Assembly (NCBI GenBank): GCA_002812745.2
Contig: NCSJ02000340.1
Coordinates: forward strand, 1 to 44,031
Direction: 5' to 3'
DNA from: Scytalidium lignicola
Lineage: Eukaryota > Ascomycota > Leotiomycetes
DNA: 44,031 bases
Under the pieces are notes generated by a model that worked only from the letters and a program-made list of their open reading frames with translations, made no database searches and was not told the origin of the DNA. A program made the position numbers and the translations under genes. Shown here piece after piece: positions 32,314 through 44,031 of this stretch; within the stretch, counting starts at the first letter, position 1; the number at the start of each line of letters is the position of its first letter.

Positions 32314-35300
32314 GTTCTGTTCTTTATCGATATCCCCGAACATCTGTTCTATAGCTTTTCAAAAGTTTTCCAAGTCTGTAAACATATTGGTTGTATCTTG
32401 TTACCTTTCGTTCATTCCTTTCTTTGTTATTATAAAGTTATCGAGATAAGGTTAAATCCAATTGAACGTAGTTTTTTATATATATAATATGATTTACATG
32501 ATTTGTTAACTTAAGTCAACGAACTTTTTTTTTGTTGAACAAAAGGTATATAACGGTTTATGCTTTGAATATTTTAAACTCTAATCATTTGCTTGTGAAA
32601 AGTGTAAGTTTAGCTACTGTTAACGTCTTATTTGAAGTTGAATTGTCCGTTATGTTGGTTTCTTTAGGTTGATCTTCGGCTTTATTGTCGAGTTTTATAT
32701 CGTTTAGTTTGATGTTTTCGTTTAAATGTAAACTTTTTACGGCTTTTGTTAACTAGTCTTCTTCATTGGTTATTTATTGTCGTACTCTTAACTAGTATTA
32801 AGGTGCTTAAAGTATTATGAACTCTAGTCTGTTAGTTAGGTTTAAGTCAAATATACTTCTGTTATGTTATAAGTTTAGAGTATATAGTTAATAAGTATTA
32901 ATAATCATTTCGTAATATACACTAATATAAGGTATATTAATGTATTGTAAGTTAAGCACGAAGCTCTTATCTATTGTAAATTACTATTACTTATATAAAC
33001 TTATGAAATCTTTAAGATTTTATAATCCTTTCCTTTAGATTGTTAGATCACTTGATTCCTTAATCTATTATGTGATTCGGATAATATTAACAGATTATTC
33101 GTATTAACTAGTTCTGAGTATTAATTCCAGAATTGTATTATTGCTTTATTAGTACACTCGATAGTTTAGTATTATCTTGATTATAATGCTTTTCCGCAGT
33201 TAACACTATTAGTTTGCTAGTACTACCTTTCGTTGTTCAGGGTCCCGATTAACCGTCTGGTAGGATACCGTATTTGTCTTGAAGTCGGTTAATCGTCACC
33301 CCCTTGTAGGATCGTTACAACGCTGTTCTGAGCAGAAACTTACCAGATTAAGCATAAGTTGCGGAGAGAGTTTATTCAGCCTTGTATGAAATAGAGATCT
33401 TTAGTAACCAGAGTTACGTGTATAAAGTTATCGTATTAAGTTTAGCCGGTAGGTCTATAACTTCAAGTTAAACTATTTTTGTCTAATCATAACTTTAACA
33501 GAGGAACTCGAGTTCTTCTGCTAGAGTTACGATTGAATACTCAAAAAGGGTTTAGCTTATCTTAAATAGGAATAGCCAAATCTTACATTTAACGTTCTTA
33601 CAAAGTAGAATATGCTGTAAATATATATATTATAAGACTTTAACCTTTAAAATAACCTCTCAACAATTTATTATATTTCTTTGAGAACTTATTTATATAC
33701 TTGATCATCTTCTTATTCCTAGAACTCAAATAAACGCTTCAATTTCAGGGCAAAACCATTATTAGAATATACATCAAGAAGTTATCTTTCTTTCAGATAA
33801 CATCTTATTATCTGAAGCTATAACACAATAATTACGCTTAAAGATTATATATTAAGGAAATAATCAGACAAATGAAAGAAAGAACTCTTAGAGTTCTAGT
33901 ATATCAATAGATAACTCTGTTGAAAAACTTTCTTTGTTTTAAAAAANGACTTAGAAAAGAGAAAAGCTAGAATAAGAAAAGGATACTGTGGAAGCGATAG
34001 ATGTATGCATTATAGTAGCGCGGGGCCGAGAGAAGGGGATAGGATAGACAACAAGAATCACAGACAAACGCAATAAACAAATATCGTAATTACTATCGCA
34101 ATCTAAACTTTAAAATCCAGAACAAACCACGCTCTTTAATAGAGATGTCGAACGTTGTTTTTCTATTTATGTTATCATATCTATATTTATAATCACAATC
34201 TGGCTTACTAATATATACCCGGTTTTCCTTACCACATATGTCCCCAATTTNCTTGTTTAAGCCTTTGGCTAATCAAGAAATTCAAAGAAAAGACGGGAAA
34301 ACCCAAACTATAACTATTTAAATAAACACTTGAGACGTCCCAAAGATCTTTTCCATAACGTTAGAGAAACTTAAACAAAGGAAATAAAACGCTTATGTCT
34401 TTATCTCAATATCTTTAGTTTTAGTAATTACTTTTATTACCTTAGCTACAGAATGTCTTCTAAATAATCTTTGTTTTATAGTTGTTTTCCTAATATATAC
34501 GCCTTGCATAATTATAATTGTCTTCTTCCTCTAGTCTGTCATATATGCTGTTCTTTCTTCATTAGTCTTAAACAAAATTATTTCCTTTTCTGTAACTACC
34601 TTTAGGTTATCTTATCGTTGTTGTCCTAATAATACCTTAGATAAGAGGCTGATCCCTTCTAGTCTTACGTCAAAAAGCATTCTTCTAGTAAGTAATTAGA
34701 CTGTCGAAAGAACTATTAGGTGTTTAAAAACCTTAGTTACCAGCTCATTGTGACATTTAACTACTTCTCTTCATTGAGGTCTCTCTTGTACTCCTCTTAA
34801 GTATTGATAGAAGTTGTTTATTATTATATATTATAAAAACAAGGTAACTTTAAGTGTTAGTATCTTTATAAGGTCGAAAAAGACAATATATTCTTTTGTA
34901 AATAAAGTTTCTCTTTTAGCTAGATCTAGTCTTTATATAATGCACTTGTCCTTTAAGGTTTCTTTTATAATTTTCTTAATAATTCCCTTCTTTTTGTCTT
35001 CTATTGTTATATCTACTAGAATGTCAATATACTTATAACTGCAAAATTAGATTTATAATTCAAAGACAAAANGACTATACATACCTCTTTCTTTAACTTT
35101 GAAATTCGTAAAACACTTATACAAGATATAAATATACAAACATTAAGGAATCACAAAAAACGTAAATAAAATATTTAAAGATTATTATATTTTAAAATTA
35201 AAAAGAATAATCTGAAAAATAATTAGAAAATATAATATTTACATTAAGAAAAACCCAAATAAGAAACTACTCTTTAGATTATTATAACTATTAAAAGTCT

Positions 35301-35658
35301 TAAAAAAANCTATAAACATTTATATTTATAGATTTTATAACCAAACTACTTATATTACTAAAATTTAACGAAATATTATATAACTTAATATTAGTAATTA
35401 TTAACAAACTAATAAAAATAAGATATTTTATCTTATACAAAAAAATCTTATATAACAAAAAAAACTTACGAAAATCATAATAACAAAAATCATTTCAGTT
35501 TATAAAGTACTATTAGAAATTATCTCAAACAAAGATAAATTATTTACATTAAAATATTAAACTTTGATATTAGATCTTATAAGATTCAAAANGAAAAATA
35601 ACAATTACAAAATAAGTACAAACTAACAGAAGAACGAAAAGACTTAACCAAATATTAA
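32314..35658. repeat. AT-rich, RIP-like decayed repeat tract
   Basis: Over 3 kb dominated by A and T, dense in stops and with Ns after A runs. A few GC-richer islands survive (about 33235-33340 and 34005-34060), as expected where the original repeat had little CpA. On the minus strand about 35040-34400, broken frames keep charged segments (IRETL-like KKIIKETLKDK, then RLDLAKRETLFTKE) that look like a decayed transposon protein I cannot name. No gene is supported. Confidence 0.55.
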
Positions 35659-36021
35659 TGTTATGGGTTTTACCTAACAAGTTGATTGGTGTAAGCCTGA
35701 GGTTTGATACATAACAGAGTGTATACAGAGAACTTAACAATTACATGACTAGGACCTAGGGGACTTAGGGGGGTCCAAGGGCTCTATGGACCTAGAGGAC
35801 CTAAGGAGGTTTAAGAGGTCCAGTTGAATCTCATTATCTATATAAGCATACTGTAAGAACATAAGAGTAAACTCCTTATGTTCAACCTAAATACATTACT
35901 AAATCCTACTCTTAACTTAGTCATTTGCTTGTGTGTCATATGTTTCCATTATCCTTGAACATCTACCTTACTCTTAACTATCCAATGACTTGGATAGTAT
36001 AGTTTTGTAATATTTTGAACA
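35659..36021 (+). repeat. LTR of a Gypsy-type element, plus orientation
   Basis: Begins TGTTATGGGTTTTACC and ends near TTTTGAACA (TG...CA ends). It is clearly homologous, over its whole length, to the reverse complement of about 39000-39348, with many C-to-T/G-to-A type differences plus a GC-rich stretch (about 35750-35825) absent from the other copy. Confidence 0.75.
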
Positions 36022-38454
36022 TTACCTATCTTGATGAATCAGGATTTGGAAACAGACATACTAATAGATAATAATAATAAACAACAACCTGAAGAAGATT
36101 CTGAAGAAGGCTTTGAAGAAGAATTTGAAGAGGGATNTGANGAAGTATNTNAGGAAAGTTCAGAAGATAACTTTGAAGAAGACTAAGGTAAGAACTAGAT
36201 TATCAAGGAAATTAACGTCTAAGAAGAAATGTTAAAGGAAGTTGTTATGTTATTAAAGTAACTTATTAAGTTAACAAAAAGATTAATTGTTAGAGAATCA
36301 TCAAGAATTGCAAAGAAGAAATTAACATCTTTATTACTTAAATCTAACTTAAAACCAACTTTAGTATTAAGAGNTTTTAAGTCTAGACCTTAATCTAGAC
36401 TTAAAACTAAAGGACAACATAAAACAAGTTCTAATAATAACCTTTAAAGAAGTTAAAATCGTTAGACTAAATTTGTTTTATAATAATAAAAAGAAGTTGA
36501 AGGTATACTTTGTTCAGACAAAAACTTATTTAGTGTTAAATGATCATTTATTGTTTAAAGATATACATAAGGTTTTGTAAGTATCAACATACTTAAGAGG
36601 AGTAACTAAAACTTAGTTTTAACTCTTTAAAGATAAATGGTTTACAACAAATGAAGAAATAATGAACTAAAGAGTAATCAACATTATTATAAGTTAAGTT
36701 AACTATATAAGAGAACTTAAACACTTATATAAGGATGTTAACAAAAAAAAGGAATGTTAAGAGATAATTAATTTATCTTAGACAAATTAAGAACTTTAAC
36801 AAGTATATAATACTTTATCATTAGTATACAATATTAGTCAACTAAGAAGAAAAAGCCTATATACATTAATACAAGACTAGACTTAAGGACTTCATCAAAG
36901 AAGAATTGTATTAACAACTTATGGTTATTATATTCAACATTCTTGTTGACTTATTCATTAAGATTAGGAATAAGCAATATAAGATAATCTTAGACAAGAA
37001 AGAAGAATCTTATTTTAACTGTAAAAAGATTAATGATAAGAAGGATCAAGGAGACCTTATAAAGTTAAACGTTATAAAGAAAGGAAAGACTTTTAAAAGG
37101 AAAGGAAAAAAGNCATTTCAAAGGAAAAAATAAGNAAAGGGAATTCCTTTGGAATTTCCTTTAAGAAACTTGACAAAAGAAGAAAAAACAAGTTATATTT
37201 CAAGTGTAAACTTCTTAGACATATAATAAATACTTATAAGAAGGATAACAAGTTAAGTATAATAATTAAAGTTAAAGTTATAAGAATTCTAAGAATTATA
37301 AATATCCTATCAGAATCTTCTAGAGAAGAAGACTCTAAGGATAAAAAAGGAAATTCCTCAGAAGGAGAAGTTCACCAAGACTTAATAACCATATTATATT
37401 ATGTTATCAAGACTAATGCAAACGAAATAATGATAACAAGAGTCTTGAAGACAGATTTTATACTTATAACAAAAGCTTGACATATAAAATACCCTTAAGA
37501 TAATAACTGAATTAAAAGTTAAAGCAAATGAAGATTAATTCCAAGAGTTAATAGAATTTAGATAATTGTCCTACTAGACTTCAAAGTTATACTAATAGAA
37601 TAATATCTTATTTCTGGAGAACTATTAATCTTGAGATACTATTTAATGATTAGTATAAAAGGATTAAGAGGATAAGAAATCCTGAACAGAAGTTAACTTT
37701 ATAAAACTATATAATAAGAAGAAGTAACTGTTGAAGTATATAAACTTGATATCAAGGATCTTGCTCTAGTTTATAAGACTAACCTCTAGAGTATTATCAT
37801 AAAGAAGAGAACATATAAATTCTTCTTGTTAGTAGAAAGAACTTAGATCTAAGATGACTTTGATTAAATGCTTGAAAATGCTTAAATAATTATAAAAGAA
37901 GGATTAAGCCATGTTATATAAGGATAATATAACTTATAACAAGGAGGTTATCTAATGATAACTTTCTAACAAGACTGAACAAAGGCAAAAACATAATATG
38001 AAGAAATTTAAGGTCTAAGAAAATTAGTAAAGTAATTACCTAAAGTTAAACAATACTATACTCAACAAGAACAGAAAGAACTAGTTAAGATTGTTGTTAA
38101 ACTAACCAACTAAGATATAAAAGCTTTACTTATAATTAACAAACTAAAGGAAAATTCACTACCTTTAAAAGTACTTATCATGTTACTAAAAGAAGATGAA
38201 TTAATATAAAGGATTGATTAACAGTTTAATTAAGAAGTAGTAATATACTCTTTAAATTTAGCAGAAAGAATTCCTAAGGAAAGTGATGTTTCTATCATTA
38301 AAATAAAGAATATCTTAAAACAAAAATAACAAAATAAGTATAAGACATACATACATTCATATACTTTAATCTTATAAGCTGTAAGGAATTATTAAAAGAA
38401 TATTACTAAACTTATCTTAAAATAGATTTTTAAGTAATAAAATCATAAGGTTAA

Positions 38455-38543
38455 AAAAGAAGAAGTTAACAATAAAAGAAGAAGTTAACAATAAAAGAAG
38501 AAGTTAACAATAAAAGAAGAAGTTAACAATAAAAGAAGAAGTT
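38455..38543 (+). repeat. 19-bp tandem repeat, about 4.7 copies
   Basis: Four exact head-to-tail copies of AAAAGAAGAAGTTAACAAT (38455-38473, 38474-38492, 38493-38511, 38512-38530) plus a 13-nt partial copy. Their identity contrasts with the heavily mutated element around them, so the expansion is probably later than most of the decay. Confidence 0.9.
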
Positions 38544-38965
38544 TTATTTATATAAGTAAAATACAACTTTTTAGACAATTTCTTTTGTCTTTCTTTTTCT
38601 TTTATAACATTAAGTTTGTCTAAATACTTTAGATTATAATAGGTTATCTTATTCTTTTGTTATTAAAGAAGAGTTTGTTATTTTCATAAACAAAGGATTT
38701 TGGTTATAACTTCTTCTTCTTTTACTTGTAATCTGTTCATGGATTTTTTTAAAGACCTTTAATCTTAAGAATAAAGGATATTCTTATCCTAAGAATCAAA
38801 AGTTATGTTATAAAAACATTTTGTGCATATATACTTAGAATATTATAAGGACTTTAAAAGGTTTACAATACACTTTTAATTCTCCTTAGAATAATAAGAA
38901 CAAGGGTTTATACTATTGTTAATGTCCTTAATTAATTAAGGCAAGATTAACTCTCTCTCTTTTCT
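38530..38965 (+). repeat. Left arm of a large inverted repeat (element 3' ends, tail to tail)
   Basis: This stretch matches the reverse complement of about 39480-39935 over several hundred bases. For example, CATAAACAAAGGATTTT and GTCTTTCTTT occur in both. It is the 3' internal sequence of the plus-oriented element. Confidence 0.8.
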
Positions 38966-38997
38966 TTTTCTTAAGTTCAAATAAAAAGAAGGGATAA

Positions 38998-39348
38998 GAA
39001 TACTTTGTTATAAAACTATGCTATCCAGATCACTGAATAGCCAAGGGTAAAGTAGATGTTCAAGGACAACAAAAACATGTGATACATAAGCAAGTGATTA
39101 AGTTATAAGCAAGATCTTATAATGTATTTAAGTTGAACATGAAGAGTTTATTCTCATGTTCTTACAATGTGCTTATATAAATAATAAAATCCTGCTAGAC
39201 CTTTTGAAGTCTTTAAAGTCTTCTGAAGTCTTCTAAGAATCTTAAGACTCTATCATATGACTTCTGATTGTTAGGTTCTCTATGTACACCTTCTGTATAC
39301 TAAGCCTCAGGCTTACACTAATTAGCTTATTAGGTAAAACCTGTAACA
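38998..39348 (-). repeat. LTR of a Gypsy-type element, minus orientation
   Basis: Read on the minus strand it begins TGTTACAGGTTTTACC at 39348 and follows the LTR at 35659-36021 to its end near 39000. It lies alone between two opposed internal regions, so it can be the 3' LTR of the minus-strand element only. The plus-strand element lacks its own 3' LTR. Confidence 0.75.
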
Positions 39349-42300
39349 TTATCCTCTTTTTACATTAATGTTACCTTGACACTTAACTTGTCATCATGAA
39401 TTATTTTGTTCACTTGTCAATCCTTTTCTTTCTTTAACATACCCTTAAAGTGTTCTTGCCCTTTCCTTCCTCCTGATCTTGAGAGAAAGAAAAGAGAGAG
39501 AGTTACTCTTACTTTGATTATTAAGGACATTAGTAATAATATGGATTTTTGTTCTTATTATTCTAAGAAGAACTAGAAGTACATTGTAAACCTTTTAAAG
39601 TCTTTGTAGTATTCTGAGTATATACATATAAAGCATTCTTATAATATATCTTCTGATTCTTAAAATAAGAACATTCCTTGTTCTTAAGACTAAGAGTCCT
39701 TGGAAAAATCTATGAACAGACTATAAGCAGAAGAAGAAGAAGTTATAGTTAAAATCCTTTGTTTATGAAAGTAATAAGCTCTTCTTTGACAATGAAAGAA
39801 TAAGATAGCTTAATATAACTTAAAGTATTTGGATAAACTTGACATTGTAAAAGAGAAAGAAAGACAAGAGAAACTGTCTAAAGAGTTGTATTTTACTTAT
39901 GTAAACAAGGCTTCTTCTTCTATTGTTGACTTTTTCTTCTCTGATCTTGTGATTCTATTACTTGGAAATCTGTTCTGAGATAAGTTTAGTAATATACCTT
40001 TAATAACTTCTTATAACTCATGAGATTAGAAGTAAGTTCTTATTTATTCTTACTCTTTAAATATTCTATTCATTTAACTAAGTATTATAGTTTTTATAAT
40101 ATATCTTATGATTGATGATTTTCTTAACTTTATATTCNCTTTCTAGATTAACTTCTTCTAATATTAGTGTTTAAGTGTTTTTAAGTATTAATTTAAGAAG
40201 TAAAACATAAAAAAATAAGATATATCTTAACTATTGTTAGTAACTTCAATTTATATGTTAAAAGTTTATAGACTTCTTTAATTTTATATAATCTTATCTT
40301 TATCTAGTTAAGTTTATTACTTAGTCNTTGTTGTTTTGATGTTTTTTCTAAGAAGATAAACTTTATTCCCTTTTTTGTATATTAGTTCTATTAAGTATTT
40401 ATGATTATAGTACTTCTTTATTCTTTCTTTAGTATATTAAAGTAAGTTCTTGATCTTTTCTTGTATTTCTTCTATTTATTTTGCATGAATCTTTGCTGAT
40501 TCACTTGTAGATTCTAATTCTAGTCTAGTATAAAACCCTTTTGGTTCTTGTTTGTAATTCATATAGAATAGAATAATCTTAGTTAATTTATGTAATATAT
40601 CATTGTATAACATTTCTGTTATTAATAAGTAATCAACTTAGTTATCTTGATTATAATTAACATAACATCTTAAGTATCCTTTTAATTATATGTTCAAATG
40701 TTTTGTTTGTCCATTAATTTGTAAATACTATGTTATTAACAACTTCTTTTCAATTTCTATTCTTATTGTTAATGTTTCTCAAAACTTAAATATGAATCTT
40801 ATATCTTTGTTAGAAATTATTTGTTTTAATACTTCTTATTAAGATATTACTCTTCATAAGAATATATTGGTTACTTCTTTTATTCTTTAAATCTCCTTGA
40901 ACAGTTTAAAGATTACAAACTTAATATAATGTTCAATTATTATAAAGATAAAGTTATACTTGACCTTTATTATATNATTTATAAAAACTAATAATTTCAC
41001 AATAAAATCTTATCTGATTAATTCTTATAGATTGTNAAGTATTTGTATAAGGTGTAATTGTCCTTAAGGCTTCCTTCTTANATTNTTANCCNTTTTTATA
41101 GATTTNNTATTCTATGATTACTTTCTTAATTATTAACTATAATCTCATAATAAAGTAATCCTTATTAATTTAGTAATAGTATCAAGCTACTCTTATATNT
41201 CCATTGTATAACAGATTATACTATTCCTTGACAAANTCTTNTACTAGTNTNATTNGTATATATAGCCTNTTGTTCTTATANTAAATGTTTTTNATTTTCT
41301 CCTACTNATCCTCTAGTNATGTNNNGTAAAGNANTTTCTTCTCNNTNTTCCTTTTCAGTTACTTCNNTGATTTGATCAGCTTAATACTTGTTTATTATNA
41401 NTNTNATAANTATNAGTTACTNNTTATTATATACTAANAATCCTTNTTTGTTTTCCTTTAATATNAGTTTACTNTCTTCCTTTTCCTTAGNTGAATACTN
41501 AGGTTTNNANCTTANAGCATTTNCTCTTNTATTGTCTTNNNCTTTAANATAAGTAATCTTGAAATTATACTCAGATAGTTTTTTTTACTTATCATACTTG
41601 TCTTATATTCAACTACTTAGTTATTATGAAGTATTGAAGGTTATGATAATCTAAGAGTATGTTTACTGTCTTGTTAAATCTAACAGTATATACTCTTCAA
41701 TACTTTAAAGCTTTTATAATAATTAATATTTCCTTATTTAATGTTTGATAATTTCNTTTTTATAATGTTCAACTTTCTTGACCAAAATGCTAATAGTACA
41801 TAGTAATATTGTTTACTAATTTGTTGTAATTGTGATAATATAACTCTTAATGCTACATCAAAGGCATTAGTTTCAATTCTTATTCTTCTTTCTAAATCAA
41901 AGATTCTTAAGAAACTTCCTTTTACAAAGATATCCTTAATACTCTAAAATGCTTCCTTTATAACATTGTTCTATTCATAAGCTTAATCCTTCTTTATGAG
42001 TTCAGTCAATAGTATGAAGATTCTAAAATAGTCTTTTACAAATCTTTGATAATAGTTAACTAGCCTTAAGAAACTCTACAGTTGTTTAATTGTCTTAAGT
42101 ACTTCTTACTCTTTGATTAACTGAATCTTATCATTAAGAATTTCTATCCTCTTTCTAGAAATACAATATCCTAAGAACTAGACTTGTTTTTTATAAAATT
42201 CACATTTTACCAGTTTACAATATAATCCTACTTCTCATAATACTTGTAAAACAAGCTTAACATACTCCTTGTATTCTTCAATACTCCTCAAGTAGATNAT

Positions 42301-44031
42301 TATATCATNNAAATATACTATTATGAATTTCTTNANATACTTTTCTAATATCNANTTTATNATTCTTTATTATATTNTTAAANTATTNGTTATANTAAAN
42401 GTNATAANTAATAACTNAAATAATCTGTATTTANTTCAAATAACAACTTTCNANTNATTANNTCTTTTAATCTTAANNANATTAAATNNTNANTANAAGN
42501 TCTANCTTNNTGAATATAANAACTCCCTTCAACTTNTCTATNATTNNATCTATTAATNGTAANGGGTATTAGTCTTTCTTAGTNTTACTATTCAAGTGTT
42601 TATAATCATTACAAGGTTNTCNTAANANATTNTCTNCTTTCTTTGTATAATNTAATANTATTCTGNCTTTGTTATAACCTTCTTTGTANANACNTTTAAA
42701 CATCATTTTCTTNAGTAANTANTTCTTNNTNNCNTNGTCCTTANCAAGAGTTGTTNGATANATTNGTTTATAAGCTAGTNTGAACCCCTNTTTGAGCTTT
42801 ATCTNATNATCTTATGATTTNTNCTCANGTAAGGCTAAATCATCAAGTCTTTTTATGAATAACTCTAATTATTCATAATATTCCTNANGTATATNCTTCA
42901 TAGTTTCATTAANATAAACAACTCTTAAAAATATAATTTTTTCTAAGAAGGTAATCATACTTGTTCTCTAATCAATTATTAGATTATGCTTCTTTATCTA
43001 TTTGATTCTTAATATAACTTGATATGTTCTTAACCTTATAATATTAAAAGATATCTTTTCTTAGTAACTTTTATTATATCTTATATCCAAGTTTTAAGTT
43101 TGAATATTAATATACTTTTGAACCTTAATATTATTCGTTAACAATATCAAGTAGTTGTTATCCTTAACTTTTATGTTAAGTTCAAGTTACTTTATAACTT
43201 GTTCATTGATAAAGTTTCTTTTAGCTTTTAAGTTAATCAAGGCTTTCATTAGCTTTTTACATAGTTTTATGTTTATATATAATAAACTTTTATTGTTCAT
43301 AGAATAAAGGTTAACGTTTTCAGCATTATCAACTAATATATTATCTTTGATCTTTAAATCTTCAGTGTTTTCTTCTAATTCCTCAAACAATATTGTTTAT
43401 CTTTTAACAAGATTTCTTAGTCTTAGTCTGTTTAGACTTTTATTACTTATGAATATATGTATATCTTATACTTATTCTGCTATTTCATTCCTTAGGCATT
43501 CTTTTATCTCAATGATAAAAACATTACTTACTATGAGAATCCTTCCTCCAGAATTCAAAGGATACACTATTACTTCTTAGTTGAACTGTTCATTGATTCT
43601 TTGTAATAACTTGTCTTTTCCTAGCATTACAATAAGTAATTCTAAAGGTAATAAATCTTCTTCTAATTTGTTAACCATAAGTAACACTTTTATATTCTAA
43701 TTAACTAGTTCAACAACAATCTTCACTAATTCCCTTTGTTCTTGTTAAGTATAATACTGCTTAGCTTTAAGTAATTACTCTACTGATTTTCTTAAACCTT
43801 AGATTTCTCTATATTGTATTTCTACTTCTAAATGGTCTTACTAGAAGGTTATCATTAAAAGTCCTTTATATTGTATATTGTATTTTCCTTACACAACATA
43901 GCTTAGTCCTTCTTCAATTACCATTAAACATCTTCAAGCATTTGATTGAAATTATCATCCGATAATGCCTCAAAATATGCGGGTTTAGGGAATCCGGATA
44001 CTCGAAGCGGATGAGCCTCACTGTCGATTTG
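39349..44031 (-). mobile_element. Gypsy/Ty3 retrotransposon, decayed, with reverse transcriptase remains
   Basis: Minus-strand frames, though full of stops and Ns, keep the Gypsy order. Near the right edge is a gag-like piece (AYFEALSDDNFNQMLEDV, about 43980-43925). A protease-region-like frame lies at 43390-43187 (LINLKAKRNFINEQV). The reverse transcriptase active-site strand is at 42315-42304, reading Tyr-x-(D/N)-Asp with Ns at the ambiguous bases. It is followed by LRSIEEYKEYVKLVLQVL, KCEFYKKQV, the LGYCISRKRIEI step and SFLRLVNYYQRFVKDYSRI. The RNase H and integrase portions are too decayed for me to place. The 5' LTR is not seen and must lie beyond the window, if it exists. Confidence 0.8.
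39480..39935 (-). repeat. Right arm of the large inverted repeat
   Basis: Reverse complement of about 38530-38965; 3' internal sequence of the minus-oriented element. The two arms diverge in the 39350-39480 segment, which the plus-strand copy lacks. Confidence 0.8.

Larger units (their letters stand above)
36022..38990 (+). mobile_element. Internal region of a Gypsy-type element lacking pol (gag-only copy)
   Basis: Starts after the LTR with an acidic repeat (Glu-rich, near 36090-36185). Decayed gag frames follow, including 36921-37133 (Lys-rich) and a CCHC-knuckle remnant near 37195-37250 (YFKCKLLRHI). Near 37855-38260 it aligns with the minus-strand element at about 43960-43600. It then jumps to the 3' end sequence (38450-38960) without any reverse transcriptase. 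All frames are full of stops. Confidence 0.65.

Noticed and set aside
38455..38543. CRISPR-like array
   Set aside because: The 19-bp units are directly adjacent without spacers and the DNA is fungal; it is a minisatellite.
42323..42556. 77-codon plus-strand frame
   Set aside because: Mostly unknown residues from Ns, opposite the Gypsy reverse transcriptase; no support.

Overview
The window is nuclear DNA from a filamentous ascomycete. Coding regions carry short GT-AG introns (about 45-85 bp), the gene families are typical of fungal secondary metabolism, and gene-bearing DNA alternates with very AT-rich tracts decayed in the manner of repeat-induced point mutation (RIP). A Leotiomycete-like fungus is possible, but I cannot place the species. 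Many single Ns follow homopolymer runs, so isolated frame breaks next to such runs may be sequencing errors.

Layout: 1-292 is an AT-rich flank. 293-1900 (-) is a multi-pass membrane protein of a fungus-specific family, with one frame break. 2881-3450 (-) is a dead subtilase. From 4065 to about 32300 lies a polyketide gene cluster, partly broken: a bZIP-ankyrin regulator (4065-5093 +), a complete four-exon cytochrome P450 (5916-7726 -), a truncated membrane-protein fragment, a 2.3-kb pogo/Fot1 DNA transposon with 153-bp inverted ends (8988-11303), a second P450 that is dead and interrupted (about 11810-13815 +), a short-chain dehydrogenase (14315-15382 -), a piggyBac transposase relic (16388-17540 +), a highly reducing polyketide synthase (18314-25804 -), a divergently transcribed alpha/beta hydrolase (26557-27515 +), a secreted berberine-bridge-type FAD oxidase (28186-30113 +) and a broken fungal-trans-domain regulator (31217-32313 +). 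From about 32.3 kb to the end is RIP-like AT-rich DNA with Gypsy retrotransposon remains, including two internal regions arranged tail to tail around one LTR.

How the genes could work together (inference): the PKS (KS-AT-DH-decayed MT-ER-KR-ACP, no release domain) would build a reduced chain. The adjacent hydrolase is a natural candidate for release or transfer of that chain. The P450, SDR and secreted BBE oxidase would tailor it, and the bZIP-ankyrin protein may regulate the set.

Most notable: the six-exon PKS model reads cleanly for 2404 codons except for two TAG codons, seven codons apart, each where the conserved AT-DH linker has tryptophan. This may be a recent loss by CpA-to-TpA mutation, removal of a small 45-nt intron, or recoding of UAG to UGG by A-to-I mRNA editing as known from ascomycete fruiting bodies. 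The sequence alone cannot decide.
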